The notes: generated by a model from the sequence alone, not told the origin. Shown: positions 10,016 to 20,032, counted from the stretch's first letter. The stretch is 64,000 nt of DNA from CAVQFO01 sp963711725 (GCA_963711725.1 CAVQFO010000022.1:1-64000), one strand, 5' to 3'. Made by a program: numbers and translations.

Positions 10016-10540
10016 AAATTGCTTTGTATGTCGGCGTCGTTAGTCCTGGCGATGGGGCCAGCAGGCGTTTGCCGCGAAGCCCGGGCAGAAACCGGAATGG
10101 GAACTGCGGGGCGAACGGCTGGGATACAGCAGCGAAGGGATCAACTAGTGCCTCGGGACTGTTCTCCATGGACGGTTTCAGCCAGGACAAGCTGATCCGA
10201 TGCCATCCCTGGCTTTGGGAAGGGGCCGGGCCACGCGCGCTATTCCTGGACGCCGTACATGCTCTGGGGGGATTCAAACGCGGTTGATTCCGACCCCCGG
10301 AGATGGTTGTCGCCGGTACAGCAGACCTGCTTCAGGGATGCGGTATGCAACCAGGATCGCTGGCTATTTCACGACTGGCATGGTGGCGGTATACAGGACG
10401 TAGGTAAGGTCAAATGCGTCCGGCTGATATCTGCCCGGAACCGCCTTGGTTTCCTTGATGAGGATCCGGGTGGTTGTGCGCGAGCACGCAGTTTGAATGG
10501 GGCGCTCATGGCGCCTTGCCCCGTGCAGCGTGTCTGACGC
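10012..10540 (+). pseudogene. Gene-poor stretch with broken coding traces
   Basis: No single long frame covers this stretch, but protein-like pieces occur in successive frames. There is a possible signal peptide (MSASLVLAMGPAG), then WELRGERLGYSSEGIN, then SMDGFSQDKLIRCHPWLWEG. A Trp/Cys-rich piece follows (WTPYMLWGDSNAVDS, CFRDAVCNQDRWLFHDWHGG). This pattern suggests one small exported protein gene broken by several indels, or low-quality sequence. I cannot assign a family. The strand is set by the frames that look natural. Confidence 0.3.
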
Positions 10541-10569
10541 CTGACGGTGGCGCCGGATTTGCCTCCCGC

Positions 10570-10598
10570 GGAACTAATCCCCATCACATCGCTCATAA
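10570..10598 (+). promoter_or_regulatory. Candidate sigma-E (AlgU/RpoE) promoter before the DegP-type gene
   Basis: GGAACTA at 10570-10576 and TCATAA at 10593-10598 are separated by 16 bases. This resembles the GAACTT-N16-TCTGA pattern of extracytoplasmic stress promoters. degP/mucD genes are classic members of that regulon. Both elements deviate from consensus, so this is only a candidate. Confidence 0.35.
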
Positions 10599-10686
10599 CA
10601 GGGTGTAGGCCTTGCGGAGGCCGGCACCGCCGATTCTCTCCGCCTGGCCCTCGGTTTCTATCTCGCTCGAAGAAAGGAGAATCGAC

Positions 10687-12063
<1,377 letters not shown>

Positions 12064-12103
12064 TCGACGGACCGCCGCTGATTGCGGTGACTGATCGATC
12101 CGA

Positions 12104-12136
12104 AGGCCGGACGGGTTTCCCGTCCGGCCTTTTTCG
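12104..12136 (+). terminator. Rho-independent terminator after the DegP-type gene
   Basis: GGCCGGACGGG and CCCGTCCGGCC pair as a GC-rich stem around a short loop, followed directly by TTTTT. It lies about 40 bases after the stop codon. Confidence 0.88.
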
Positions 12137-12207
12137 TGTCACGGGGGCGCAAGAGCAAGATGCGGCCAGCGAGCCCTGGGCGCCGGTCCCGCCGTACTAC
12201 CCTCCCT

Positions 12208-12275
12208 GTCATTCCCGCGCAGGCGGGAATCCATGCCTTTGAAAGATATTGGATTCCCGCCTGCGCGGGAATGAC
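12208..12275. repeat. Inverted pair of dRS3-like palindromes
   Basis: Two 20-base units of the form ATTCCC-N8-GGGAAT (12211-12230 and 12253-12272) face each other around a ~22-base spacer, extended by GTC/GAC at the ends. The consensus is that of the Neisseria dRS3 repeat, which also occurs in other proteobacteria. A second pair is near 56.7 kb. Confidence 0.85.
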
Positions 12276-12328
12276 GAGGTGGCGTTTCGGGGATGACCGG
12301 CTGGTTTCAAGGAGACGCTTAACTCTCC

Positions 12329-12913
12329 TCAGGCGGCCGAAGGCTCGTCGCCGAGGGTGATTGTCTCGTATCGCTGAAACGTCAATTCCGACGACCAGAA
12401 TTCGGGCGGGAAGCCGGCTTTGTGCTTCAGGTGCCGGAGAAAGGCCCGAGGCGCGGGCAGTTGTTTCCACACGGCGGGCAGAAACGTCGCCCGCCGTCCA
12501 TGGCCTTCCAGCACGAGACCGTCGATGCCCGGTCTCAGGGCGCCCAACAGCGCATCCTCGTCGGTGGCGGCGATGGAGCTCGTCGGCCCGAGCAGGGTCA
12601 CGGTCACGGACAGCCCGGCTAGCTCATGGGCGGCCACGGGTGGGAACCGGATGTCATGGAAGGCCGCGGCGTACGCATTGTGCATCACGTCCAGGCCCAG
12701 CGGCCGCACCGGCGCGAGGCTGCCGACGCAGCCGCGCAGCGCCTCGTTCCGATACAAGGTGACGAAGCTGGCGCCGGACTCGGCGAGCACGCCCGTCAAT
12801 GGCTCGGCGGTTGCCGTGGGCGCGGCGCCCGTTCGAACGGCTTCCGCGACGGCCTCGCGGGCGATCTTCAGGAGGGCATCGGTCTGTGCATCGTTCAACT
12901 CAATGGAAGCCAT
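12329..12913 (-). CDS. amrA: AmmeMemoRadiSam system protein A (AMMECR1 homologue)
   Basis: The 194-residue protein carries the AMMECR1 signature LRGCVGSLAPVRPL near residue 60. Further family segments are AAFHDIRFPPV and the late VWKQLPAPRAFLRHLKHKAG. It overlaps the end of the Memo-like gene by 14 bases and is transcribed with it. Proteins A, B and the radical SAM enzyme co-occur in many bacteria and archaea, but their joint reaction is not established. I chose the ATG two codons inside the open frame over the GTG. Confidence 0.92.
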   Translation of the reverse strand: MASIELNDAQTDALLKIAREAVAEAVRTGAAPTATAEPLTGVLAESGASFVTLYRNEALRGCVGSLAPVRPLGLDVMHNAYAAAFHDIRFPPVAAHELAGLSVTVTLLGPTSSIAATDEDALLGALRPGIDGLVLEGHGRRATFLPAVWKQLPAPRAFLRHLKHKAGFPPEFWSSELTFQRYETITLGDEPSAA

Positions 12914-13688
12914 ACGCACCGTATCCCACGACCCTGGAACGGTCGCCCGGCCCGTCGCCGGAGTTTCGGAGATCGAGCAACTCCGACTTGAGTCCCTTGC
13001 GCCGCGCCATTTCCAGCAGGCCGTTGATGCAGCGGCTTCCGCAGGCCAGATGGTCGTCGATGGGGGCGGGCCCCAGGGCCAGGATGCTTTCGCTGGTCGC
13101 CTGATCCAGGCGCTGCGCGGTGTCGTAGTCGTGATAGTGGCTGAGATCGGAGCTGACTACGATCAGTGTTTCCGGGCCGCCCCATATCGCCTCCAATACC
13201 TCGGCCACTTCGCCGGCGCTGGCATCGCCCACGGCGATGGGCACGACCTGAAATTCGTCCAGCACACGTTGCAGAAACGGCAACTCCACTTCCAGGCTGT
13301 GCTCGCGTTCGTGGGCGTCGTCGGAAACGACGACCTGGGGAAGGTGGGCGATGCGCTCCACCGCCTGGGTGTCCACTTCCACAGTCCCCAGGGGCGTCAG
13401 GAACAGCTCGGCGCTGCTCACGGCCAGCCCGTGGAACGGGACGTAATGAGACGGCCCCAGGATGACCACCCGCCGGATGCTGGACGCCGCCGGCCGGAGG
13501 CTGGCGAAGGCCATGGCGGCGGTTTCGCCCGAATAGATATAGCCCGCGTGGGGGGCAATCAGGGCTTTCGGTGGCGGCGCGTCGGTGGAAACCTTTTGCC
13601 GGAGAAGACTGTCTACAGTTTGTATAAGTTGCTCGTGTCCCGATGGATAAAACAGCCCCGCCACCGCGGGTTCTCGTATGAATGCCAT
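12900..13688 (-). CDS. amrB: AmmeMemoRadiSam system protein B (Memo-like)
   Basis: The 262-residue protein starts IREPAVAGLFYPS, the usual Memo opening. It contains KALIAPHAGYIYSGETAA and GPSHYVPFHGLAVS, then REHSLEVELPFLQ and VSSDLSHYHDYDTAQ. The conserved His residues in these segments resemble the dioxygenase-like metal site described for human Memo. It is the first gene of a two-gene minus-strand unit and is divergent from the radical SAM partner, with about 160 bases between starts. Confidence 0.93.
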   Translation of the reverse strand: MAFIREPAVAGLFYPSGHEQLIQTVDSLLRQKVSTDAPPPKALIAPHAGYIYSGETAAMAFASLRPAASSIRRVVILGPSHYVPFHGLAVSSAELFLTPLGTVEVDTQAVERIAHLPQVVVSDDAHEREHSLEVELPFLQRVLDEFQVVPIAVGDASAGEVAEVLEAIWGGPETLIVVSSDLSHYHDYDTAQRLDQATSESILALGPAPIDDHLACGSRCINGLLEMARRKGLKSELLDLRNSGDGPGDRSRVVGYGAYGFH

Positions 13689-13850
13689 ACCTTCGATTCA
13701 CTCCTCACGGAGGGAGGTGCTCCGTGCCGCGCTGCCTTGGAGCGGTCGCGCCCGCTCCCTGGTGGGCGCGGGTGTCGACCAGCATCCCGTTGCCTTTAGT
13801 CTAGCCGTGATTCGAGGAAGTTCCCGGTTGACCACCGGTGGATCAATGAA

Positions 13851-14939
13851 ATGAGGCCCGCTATCCGCCCCTATACCGTATCCACCCGCTATTGGCATTC
13901 CCTCGCCGACGGCCGGCTGCAGTGCGACCTGTGTCCCCGCGCCTGCAAGCTCAAGGACGGGCAGCGGGGTCTGTGCTTCGTGCGCGCCCGGGAGGGCGAC
14001 GAGGTGGTGTTGACCACCTACGGGCGGTCCAGCGGCTTTTGCGTCGATCCCATCGAGAAAAAGCCGTTGAACCATTTCCTGCCCGGGACGCCGGTGCTGT
14101 CCTTCGGCACCGCCGGCTGCAATCTGGCGTGCAAGTTCTGCCAGAACTGGGATATCTCCAAATCCCGCGAAATCGACACCCTGGCGGACCAGGCTTCACC
14201 GGAAACGCTGGCCGAGTCCGCGCAAGCTCTGGGATGTCGCAGTATCGCCTTCACTTACAACGATCCGGTGATCTTCCACGAGTACGCCATCGACGTGGCC
14301 CAGGCCGCCCGGGAGCGTGGGTTGCGCTCCGTGGCGGTCAGCGCAGGCTACGTCTGTCCCGGGCCCCGCGCGGAGTTCTACGCCCACATGGACGCGGCAA
14401 ATATCGATTTGAAGGCGTTTACGGAACGGTTCTATCGCAAGGTCACCGGAGCGGAACTGGCGCCGGTTCTGGACACACTGCTCTATCTGCGCCACGAAAC
14501 CGCCGTGTGGTTCGAGATCACGACGTTGCTTATCCCCGGCCAGAATGACTCGGAGGCGGAAGTGGAAGCCATGAGCCGCTGGATCGCCGGAGAGCTGGGC
14601 CCGGACGTGCCGTTGCATTTCACGGCCTTTCACCCGGACTACCGGATGAACGATATTCCGGCCACGCCACCCGCCACCCTGAAGCGAGCCCGGGAGATCG
14701 CCCGCGCCAACGGACTGCGCCATGTCTATACGGGCAATGTCCATGATCGCGCCGGCGGCAGCACCTATTGCCACGGCTGCGGTGCGGAGTTGATCGGCCG
14801 CGACTGGTACGAGCTGTCGGCCTGGAACCTGGATGAGGCGGGTCGGTGCGCGTTCTGCGGCGAGGCGCCGGCGGGCGTTTTCGAGCCGCTGCCCGGGCAT
14901 TGGGGCCGGCAGCGCCGTCCGGTGCATCTGGGTGCTTGA
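13851..14939 (+). CDS. amrS: AmmeMemoRadiSam system radical SAM enzyme
   Basis: The 362-residue enzyme has the CxxxCxxC cluster motif in GTAGCNLACKFCQNWDIS (near residue 90), which should bind the [4Fe-4S] cluster that cleaves S-adenosylmethionine. The N-terminus has a further Cys pair (CDLCPRACKL). The C-terminus has a zinc-type pair (CHGCG and CAFCG). These features match the AmrS/PflA-like family tied to AMMECR1 and Memo. Its two partners lie on the other strand immediately upstream, so a shared divergent control region is likely. The substrate is unknown. Confidence 0.93.
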   Translation: MRPAIRPYTVSTRYWHSLADGRLQCDLCPRACKLKDGQRGLCFVRAREGDEVVLTTYGRSSGFCVDPIEKKPLNHFLPGTPVLSFGTAGCNLACKFCQNWDISKSREIDTLADQASPETLAESAQALGCRSIAFTYNDPVIFHEYAIDVAQAARERGLRSVAVSAGYVCPGPRAEFYAHMDAANIDLKAFTERFYRKVTGAELAPVLDTLLYLRHETAVWFEITTLLIPGQNDSEAEVEAMSRWIAGELGPDVPLHFTAFHPDYRMNDIPATPPATLKRAREIARANGLRHVYTGNVHDRAGGSTYCHGCGAELIGRDWYELSAWNLDEAGRCAFCGEAPAGVFEPLPGHWGRQRRPVHLGA

Positions 14940-15045
14940 GCCCGTCTACCGTCCGTCGCCACCGCCTGGCGGCGGGCCGTTGCGCGACTTTGTTTCACCG
15001 CTGTTCAACCCCACATTTCAGACATCGATGCGAGGGGATTTGATC

Positions 15046-15960
15046 GTGACCGCTCCTCAGACCGACAACCAGGACATCGCGGAACTGCTGGATCGGATTG
15101 CCGATCTGCTCGAGGCGCAGGACGCGGACAGCTACCGCATACGTGCCTATCGCTCGGGAGCCCGCACGCTGCGGGAACTGGATCGATCGGTACGCGAGGC
15201 GGACCGGGACTTCGGGCGCCACGGCCTGGAACGGATACCCGGGATCGGCGAAAGTCTGGCTGGCGTCATTCAGGAATACCTCCATACGGGGCGCAGCAGC
15301 CTGGCCGACCGGCTGGAGGGCGAAGTCTCTCCGGAGGACCGTATTGCCCTGGTGCCGGGGATCGGCGAGAAGCTGGCCAGGGAGATTCACGCGGAACTGG
15401 GCGTGGAAACCCTGGAAGACCTTGAAATGGCGGCTCACGACGGCCGGCTGGAGTCGCTGCGGGGATTCGGGCGTCGGCGCGTGGCCGCTGTTCGCGACAC
15501 GCTGGCCGGCATGTTGTCCCGCTCTTCGCGGCGCCGTGCCCGGGAACGCCGATGGCGGGAACAGGAGGGCGCGGATACGCGCGCGGAAAAGCCCAGTGTC
15601 GCCGTCCTCCTGGCGGTGGACGCCGAGTATCGGGAAAAGGCCGAGCGAGGCAGCCTGCCGAGGATCGTCCCACGCCGTTTCAATCCCGGGCGCGAGCGCT
15701 GGCTTCCGATCATGCACAGCGAACGCGACGGCTGGCGGTTTACAGCGATGTTTTCGAATACCGCCCGGGCGCACCGCAGCGGTACCACCCGGGATTGGGT
15801 GGTAATCTTTTTCGAACGCTCCGGTGAAGAGGACCAATGCACCGCGGTTACCGAGACGGCGGCCCCGCTGGCCGGGCGCCGGGTCATCCGGGGCCGGGAG
15901 CGGGAATGCGCGGATTATTACCGGGGTACGGCACCGGAGGCGATTCGGATGCCCGGCTGA
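15046..15960 (+). CDS. Helix-hairpin-helix protein with a Pol-beta/PolX-like N-terminus
   Basis: The 304-residue protein opens with the DNA polymerase beta/PolX 8-kDa-like fold (IAELLDRIADLLEAQDADSYRIRAYRSGARTL). Two HhH motifs follow (RIPGIGESLAGVIQEYL and LVPGIGEKLAREI) and a third GFG turn. The catalytic polymerase and PHP parts of PolX are absent. In their place is an uncharacterised basic C-terminal region of about 120 residues. DNA binding is therefore likely, polymerisation not. A GTG start is preferred because GAGGGGA precedes it by about seven bases; an ATG lies six codons upstream. It precedes the Rieske gene by 45 bases. Confidence 0.7.
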   Translation: MTAPQTDNQDIAELLDRIADLLEAQDADSYRIRAYRSGARTLRELDRSVREADRDFGRHGLERIPGIGESLAGVIQEYLHTGRSSLADRLEGEVSPEDRIALVPGIGEKLAREIHAELGVETLEDLEMAAHDGRLESLRGFGRRRVAAVRDTLAGMLSRSSRRRARERRWREQEGADTRAEKPSVAVLLAVDAEYREKAERGSLPRIVPRRFNPGRERWLPIMHSERDGWRFTAMFSNTARAHRSGTTRDWVVIFFERSGEEDQCTAVTETAAPLAGRRVIRGRERECADYYRGTAPEAIRMPG

Positions 15961-16005
15961 TCCCGGCCGCGATTGTTTTGCCAACGAAGAACGAAGGAGT
16001 AGACC

Positions 16006-16668
16006 ATGGCGGAAGAGGAACCCGAACGTCCCCCGGAGAAGTCCTACGAACCCCGTGATCACATGCCGTCCAGGCGCCGTTTCCTGGTGGCTGCGGCTTC
16101 GGCCGTCGGCACGGTCGGTGCGGTGGCCGCGGCCATTCCCTTTCTCGCCTACTGGGAGCCCAGCGCCCGGGCCAAGGCATCCGGCGCGCCCATCGATGTG
16201 GACCTGAAGAAGCTCGATCCGGGGCAGCTGATCACCACGCAGTGGCGAGCCAAGCCCGTCTGGGTGCTACGCCGCACCGACAGCCAGATCAAGGTGCTGC
16301 CCACCATGGGCGCCAACCTCAGAGACCCCAAGTCCCAGGAGCCCCAGCAGTTCGGGCCGCCGGTCGAGAATCCCTATCGATCTTTGAAACCCGAATACTT
16401 CATATGCGTGGCGATCTGCACCCATCTGGGCTGCATCCCGGAGTATCGCCCCGAGGTGGGCGATCCGCAGTTGGGCGCCGACTGGAAGGGCGGGTTCTTC
16501 TGCCCCTGCCATGGGTCCCGCTACGATCTGGCGGGCCGGGTTTTTCAAGGCGTGCCGGCGCCTCTGAACCTGCCGGTGGTTCCCTACCATTTCGTCAACG
16601 ACCACCAGGTGCGCATCGGCGAGCTGGAAGGCGGCCGCGAGCGGAACTGGCACCCCAAGGTCTGGTAG
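16006..16668 (+). CDS. petA: Ubiquinol-cytochrome c reductase Rieske iron-sulfur subunit
   Basis: The 220-residue protein has a twin-arginine-like start (SRRRFLVAAASAVGTVGAVAAA) that also forms the single membrane helix. The [2Fe-2S] motifs are CTHLGC (Cys138, His140) and CPCHGS (Cys166, His169), with Cys143 and Cys168 placed for the disulfide. It would transfer electrons from ubiquinol in the bc1 complex. Unusually, neither cytochrome b (petB) nor cytochrome c1 (petC) is next to it; an hsp20-lon pair follows instead. It may serve a bc1 complex encoded elsewhere or be a second copy. Confidence 0.93.
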   Translation: MAEEEPERPPEKSYEPRDHMPSRRRFLVAAASAVGTVGAVAAAIPFLAYWEPSARAKASGAPIDVDLKKLDPGQLITTQWRAKPVWVLRRTDSQIKVLPTMGANLRDPKSQEPQQFGPPVENPYRSLKPEYFICVAICTHLGCIPEYRPEVGDPQLGADWKGGFFCPCHGSRYDLAGRVFQGVPAPLNLPVVPYHFVNDHQVRIGELEGGRERNWHPKVW

Positions 16669-16724
16669 GCCCGTCTTCGTCCCCAGAGCCGCTGCTCCCA
16701 GGCTGCAGGCGAATGGACGGCTGA

Positions 16725-16775
16725 TTCGCGGTCGACACAACGGCTCTTTGCAGGAGCGGTCGTGTCGACCGCGAA
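16725..16775. repeat. Short inverted repeat between petA and hsp20
   Basis: TTCGCGGTCGACA and its complement TGTCGACCGCGAA form 13-base arms around 25 bases. The downstream arm sits in a CAGGAGCGGTCGTG context, resembling the TAGGAGCGGCG repeats near 20 kb. Confidence 0.7.
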
Positions 16776-16889
16776 GCTTTCGCCCAAGCCGATTGAATGG
16801 GCCGCCGCGCGCCCCTATTTCCCTTGCAAACCGGCCGTGCCGCGAGATTCAGCGGTTCGGCTTCACCCCGCATGCAATGTAGGTAACCA

Positions 16890-17294
16890 ATGTCGTCACG
16901 TGATCCGAGACTGTGGATGTGGGCGGAAGCCTGCGAGTTTCTCGACCGCGCCGAGCGCATCCATCGGCAGTTTTTCCGATTGGCCGGTTCGGAACAAAGC
17001 CGCCCCAGTTGGGAGCCGCCGGTGGACGTGCTCGAAACCGAGGATGAAGTAGCGGTGGTCATCGCCCTGCCGGGCGTGCCCGCGGATCAGGTCCAAACCG
17101 CCATCGAGGGTGGCGCGCTCGTCGTGGCCGGGCAGCGGCGGCTGCCCATAAGGTCCAATCGGGCGGCCATCCACCGCATGGAGATTCCCCACGGCCGCTT
17201 CGAGCGCCGGGTGGAGCTCCCCGCGGGCCGCTTCCAGCTGGATCGTCAAGAGATGGTGGACGGCTGCCTGGTGCTCAGGCTGCGCCGGGTCTGA
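16890..17294 (+). CDS. Hsp20/alpha-crystallin small heat-shock protein
   Basis: The 134-residue protein has an N-terminal aromatic-rich tail and an alpha-crystallin domain (about 40-130). The domain starts PPVDVLETEDEVAVVIALPGV and ends with the GCLVLRLRRV strand. Small heat-shock proteins hold unfolding proteins without ATP. No C-terminal IxI tail is visible, so oligomers may be small. It is followed 19 bases later by lon on the same strand, which couples holding of damaged proteins to degradation. I did not find a convincing sigma-32 promoter upstream. Confidence 0.9.
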   Translation: MSSRDPRLWMWAEACEFLDRAERIHRQFFRLAGSEQSRPSWEPPVDVLETEDEVAVVIALPGVPADQVQTAIEGGALVVAGQRRLPIRSNRAAIHRMEIPHGRFERRVELPAGRFQLDRQEMVDGCLVLRLRRV

Positions 17295-17313
17295 TTACGG
17301 AGTCCCAGAGAGA

Positions 17314-19764
17314 ATGCCCAAGATCAATATCGAACGTTTTCCCTTGTTCCAGCCCGAGCCGGAGGCCCAGGCCTCGGCCTCCGTGGAATCCCCGATGCCG
17401 GAGATCCCGGAGGACGCGATCATTGTGCTGCCGGTTCGTAACGTTGTGCTCTATCCGGGGATCGTGCTGCCCCTGACGGTCGGCCGCAAAGCCTCCGTTG
17501 CCGCCGCCCAGGAGGCTGCGCGCAACGAGCGGCCCATCGGCGTGGTCCTGCAACGGGATGCCGAAGTGGAGAATCCCAAGCCGGACGATCTTTACGGCGT
17601 GGGCACGGTCGCCTCGATCCTTCGTTACGTCACCGGTTCCGACAAGGCGCATCACCTGATTTGCCAGGGCGAGCAGCGGTTTCGGGTCAAGGAGTTCCTG
17701 TCGGGCTATCCGTTCCTGGTGGCCCGTATCGAACGCCTGGACGAGCGCGAGGAAATGACCAACGAGCTCGAGGCTCGCATGCATCGGCTCAAGGAGCGTG
17801 CCCGCGAGAGCCTGGAGCTGATTCCTCAGGCGCCGGCCGAGCTGGGTTCGGCCCTGGAAGCCATGACCTCGCCGGCGGCGTTGGCGGACATGATCGCCAG
17901 CTTCATGGACATCAAGCCCGCCGAAAAACAGGAGGTATTGGAGACCTTCGACATTCAGACACGCCTGGACCGGGTGTTGAAGCTGCTGAACCAGCGCATC
18001 GAGGTCATGCGCCTGTCCCATGAGATCGGCCAGCAGACCAAGGAGGCCATGGACGAGCGACAGCGTGAATACCTGCTGCGCGAACAGCTCCGCACCATTC
18101 AGAAGGAACTGGGCGAGGGCGAGGGCAAGGACGCCGAGATCGAGGAACTGGCGCGGGCCATCGACGATGCCGGCATGCCCAAGGAGGTCGAGGAAGAGGC
18201 GCGCAAGGAACTCAGGCGCCTGGAGCGCATGCCCGAGGCGGCGGCGGAATACTCCATGTCACGCACGTACATGGACTGGATGTTGTCGCTGCCCTGGGCG
18301 GTGGTCGACGAGGAGAATATCGACATCAAAGCCGCCCGCGAGACGCTGGACCGGGATCACTACGGCCTGGAGAAGATCAAGCGCCGGATCCTGGAGTATC
18401 TGGCCGTGCGCAAACTCAATCCCCAGGGGCGCAGCCCCATTCTGTGCTTCGTGGGGCCTCCGGGCGTGGGCAAGACCTCGCTGGGCCAGAGTATCGCCCG
18501 GGCGGTCGGCTTGAAGTTCGTTCGTGCAAGCCTCGGCGGCGTTCATGACGAATCCGAGATCCGGGGCCATCGCCGCACCTACGTGGGCGCGCTGCCCGGC
18601 AACATCATCCAGGGCATCCGCAAGGCCGGGACCCGCAACCCGGTATTCATGCTGGACGAGATGGACAAACTGGGCGCCGGTTTCCACGGCGATCCCTCGG
18701 CGGCGCTGCTGGAGGTGCTGGACCCGGAACAGAACAGCACCTTCCGGGACAACTACCTGGCCGTGCCGTTCGACCTCAGCAAGGTCATGTTCATCGCCAC
18801 CGCAAACGTCCTGGACAGCATCCCCGGGCCGCTGCGCGACCGCATGGAGATCATCGAGCTGACCGGCTACACCGAAGATGAAAAGGTGGAGATCGCCAAA
18901 CGCTACCTGGTGGCCCGGCAGCTTGAGCAGAACGGCCTGGACGAGCAGCGCTGCAGCATCTCGGAAGAGGCCCTGCGGGTCATCGTGCGCGACTATACCC
19001 GGGAGGCCGGATGCCGGAATCTGGAACGGGAAATCGGCAAGGTTTTCCGCAACGTCGCCATCCGCGTGGCTGAGGGCACGGCGGAACGGGTGTCGATCGA
19101 CGTGGACGACCTGCACGAGATACTCGGCGCCCCTCGCTACGAGAGCGAAGTCGCCATGCGCACCAGCGTGCCCGGTGTGGCTACCGGCTTGGCCTGGACG
19201 CCCGTGGGCGGCGACATCCTGTTCATCGAGGCCAGCCGCGTGCCCGGCCACGGCAAGCTGATCCTTACCGGGCAACTGGGGGACGTCATGAAGGAGAGCG
19301 CCCAGGCGGCGCTTAGCCTGGTGAAGAGCCGTGCCAGGGATCTGGGCATCGACGAGGATCTCTTCGACCGCAGCGACATCCACGTCCACGTACCCGCCGG
19401 CGCCATTCCCAAGGACGGCCCCAGCGCGGGCGTCGCCATGTTCCTGTCCCTGGTCTCCCTGCTGACGGGCAAGAAGCTGCCCGCCGACACGGCCATGACC
19501 GGCGAGATCAGCCTGCGCGGCCTGGTGCTGCCGGTGGGCGGGATCAAGGAGAAGGCCGTGGCCGCGGCGCGCGCCGGGATCAAACGGGTATTGATGCCGG
19601 CACGCAACAAGAAGGACCTGGAGGATATCCCCGAGGCGGCGCGCAACAAGCTGGAGTTCGTCTGGCTGGAAAGTGTGGACGACGCCATGGCGGCGGCATT
19701 CGGTAACGAGTCGCCGGCGGCGACCCATGGCGAGGCTCCCAGGGCGTCGGCGGGGAGCCGCTAG
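17314..19764 (+). CDS. lon: ATP-dependent protease Lon
   Basis: The 816-residue protein has the full Lon layout: an N-terminal substrate domain starting VLPVRNVVLYPGIVLPL, an AAA+ domain with Walker A GPPGVGKTS (Lys387), and a C-terminal protease domain. The catalytic dyad is Ser704 in PKDGPSAGVAMF and Lys747 in GGIKEKAVAA, 43 residues apart as in E. coli. It degrades misfolded and regulatory proteins in the cytosol. The short gap to hsp20 suggests one transcript. Whether a second lon exists elsewhere in the genome cannot be told here. Confidence 0.97.
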   Translation: MPKINIERFPLFQPEPEAQASASVESPMPEIPEDAIIVLPVRNVVLYPGIVLPLTVGRKASVAAAQEAARNERPIGVVLQRDAEVENPKPDDLYGVGTVASILRYVTGSDKAHHLICQGEQRFRVKEFLSGYPFLVARIERLDEREEMTNELEARMHRLKERARESLELIPQAPAELGSALEAMTSPAALADMIASFMDIKPAEKQEVLETFDIQTRLDRVLKLLNQRIEVMRLSHEIGQQTKEAMDERQREYLLREQLRTIQKELGEGEGKDAEIEELARAIDDAGMPKEVEEEARKELRRLERMPEAAAEYSMSRTYMDWMLSLPWAVVDEENIDIKAARETLDRDHYGLEKIKRRILEYLAVRKLNPQGRSPILCFVGPPGVGKTSLGQSIARAVGLKFVRASLGGVHDESEIRGHRRTYVGALPGNIIQGIRKAGTRNPVFMLDEMDKLGAGFHGDPSAALLEVLDPEQNSTFRDNYLAVPFDLSKVMFIATANVLDSIPGPLRDRMEIIELTGYTEDEKVEIAKRYLVARQLEQNGLDEQRCSISEEALRVIVRDYTREAGCRNLEREIGKVFRNVAIRVAEGTAERVSIDVDDLHEILGAPRYESEVAMRTSVPGVATGLAWTPVGGDILFIEASRVPGHGKLILTGQLGDVMKESAQAALSLVKSRARDLGIDEDLFDRSDIHVHVPAGAIPKDGPSAGVAMFLSLVSLLTGKKLPADTAMTGEISLRGLVLPVGGIKEKAVAAARAGIKRVLMPARNKKDLEDIPEAARNKLEFVWLESVDDAMAAAFGNESPAATHGEAPRASAGSR

Positions 19765-19799
19765 CAGGAGCGCCGTTGGCTTCGGGAACGGTATCTGAT

Positions 19800-20031
19800 G
19801 TAGGAGCGGCGTTCATCGCCGCGAATTTCAGGCGTCCCTCCCGACGAGCACGAAGAGCACGAAGGAACGCGGATATTTTTCGTCAAGAACAAAAATCTCT
19901 TATGCGAAGCGCTTCGTGGCCTTCGTGTCTGCTTCGTGGTCTTCGTGACCCGAAATGCTCAATCATTCGCGGCAATGAACGCCGCTCCTACACCCGTTCT
20001 TGAGGGGGCACGGCGTTCATCGCCGCGAACC
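19800..20031. repeat. Cluster of TAGGAGCGGCG-TTCATCGCCGCGAA repeats
   Basis: A unit TAGGAGCGGCGTTCATCGCC starts at 19801. Its inverted copy ends at 19990, and a third partial copy lies at 20011-20030. Between them is A/T-richer DNA with CACGAAG-type short words. No protein-like frame is visible in the spacer between lon and the YceK-like gene. Confidence 0.8.
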
Positions 20032-20032
20032 C

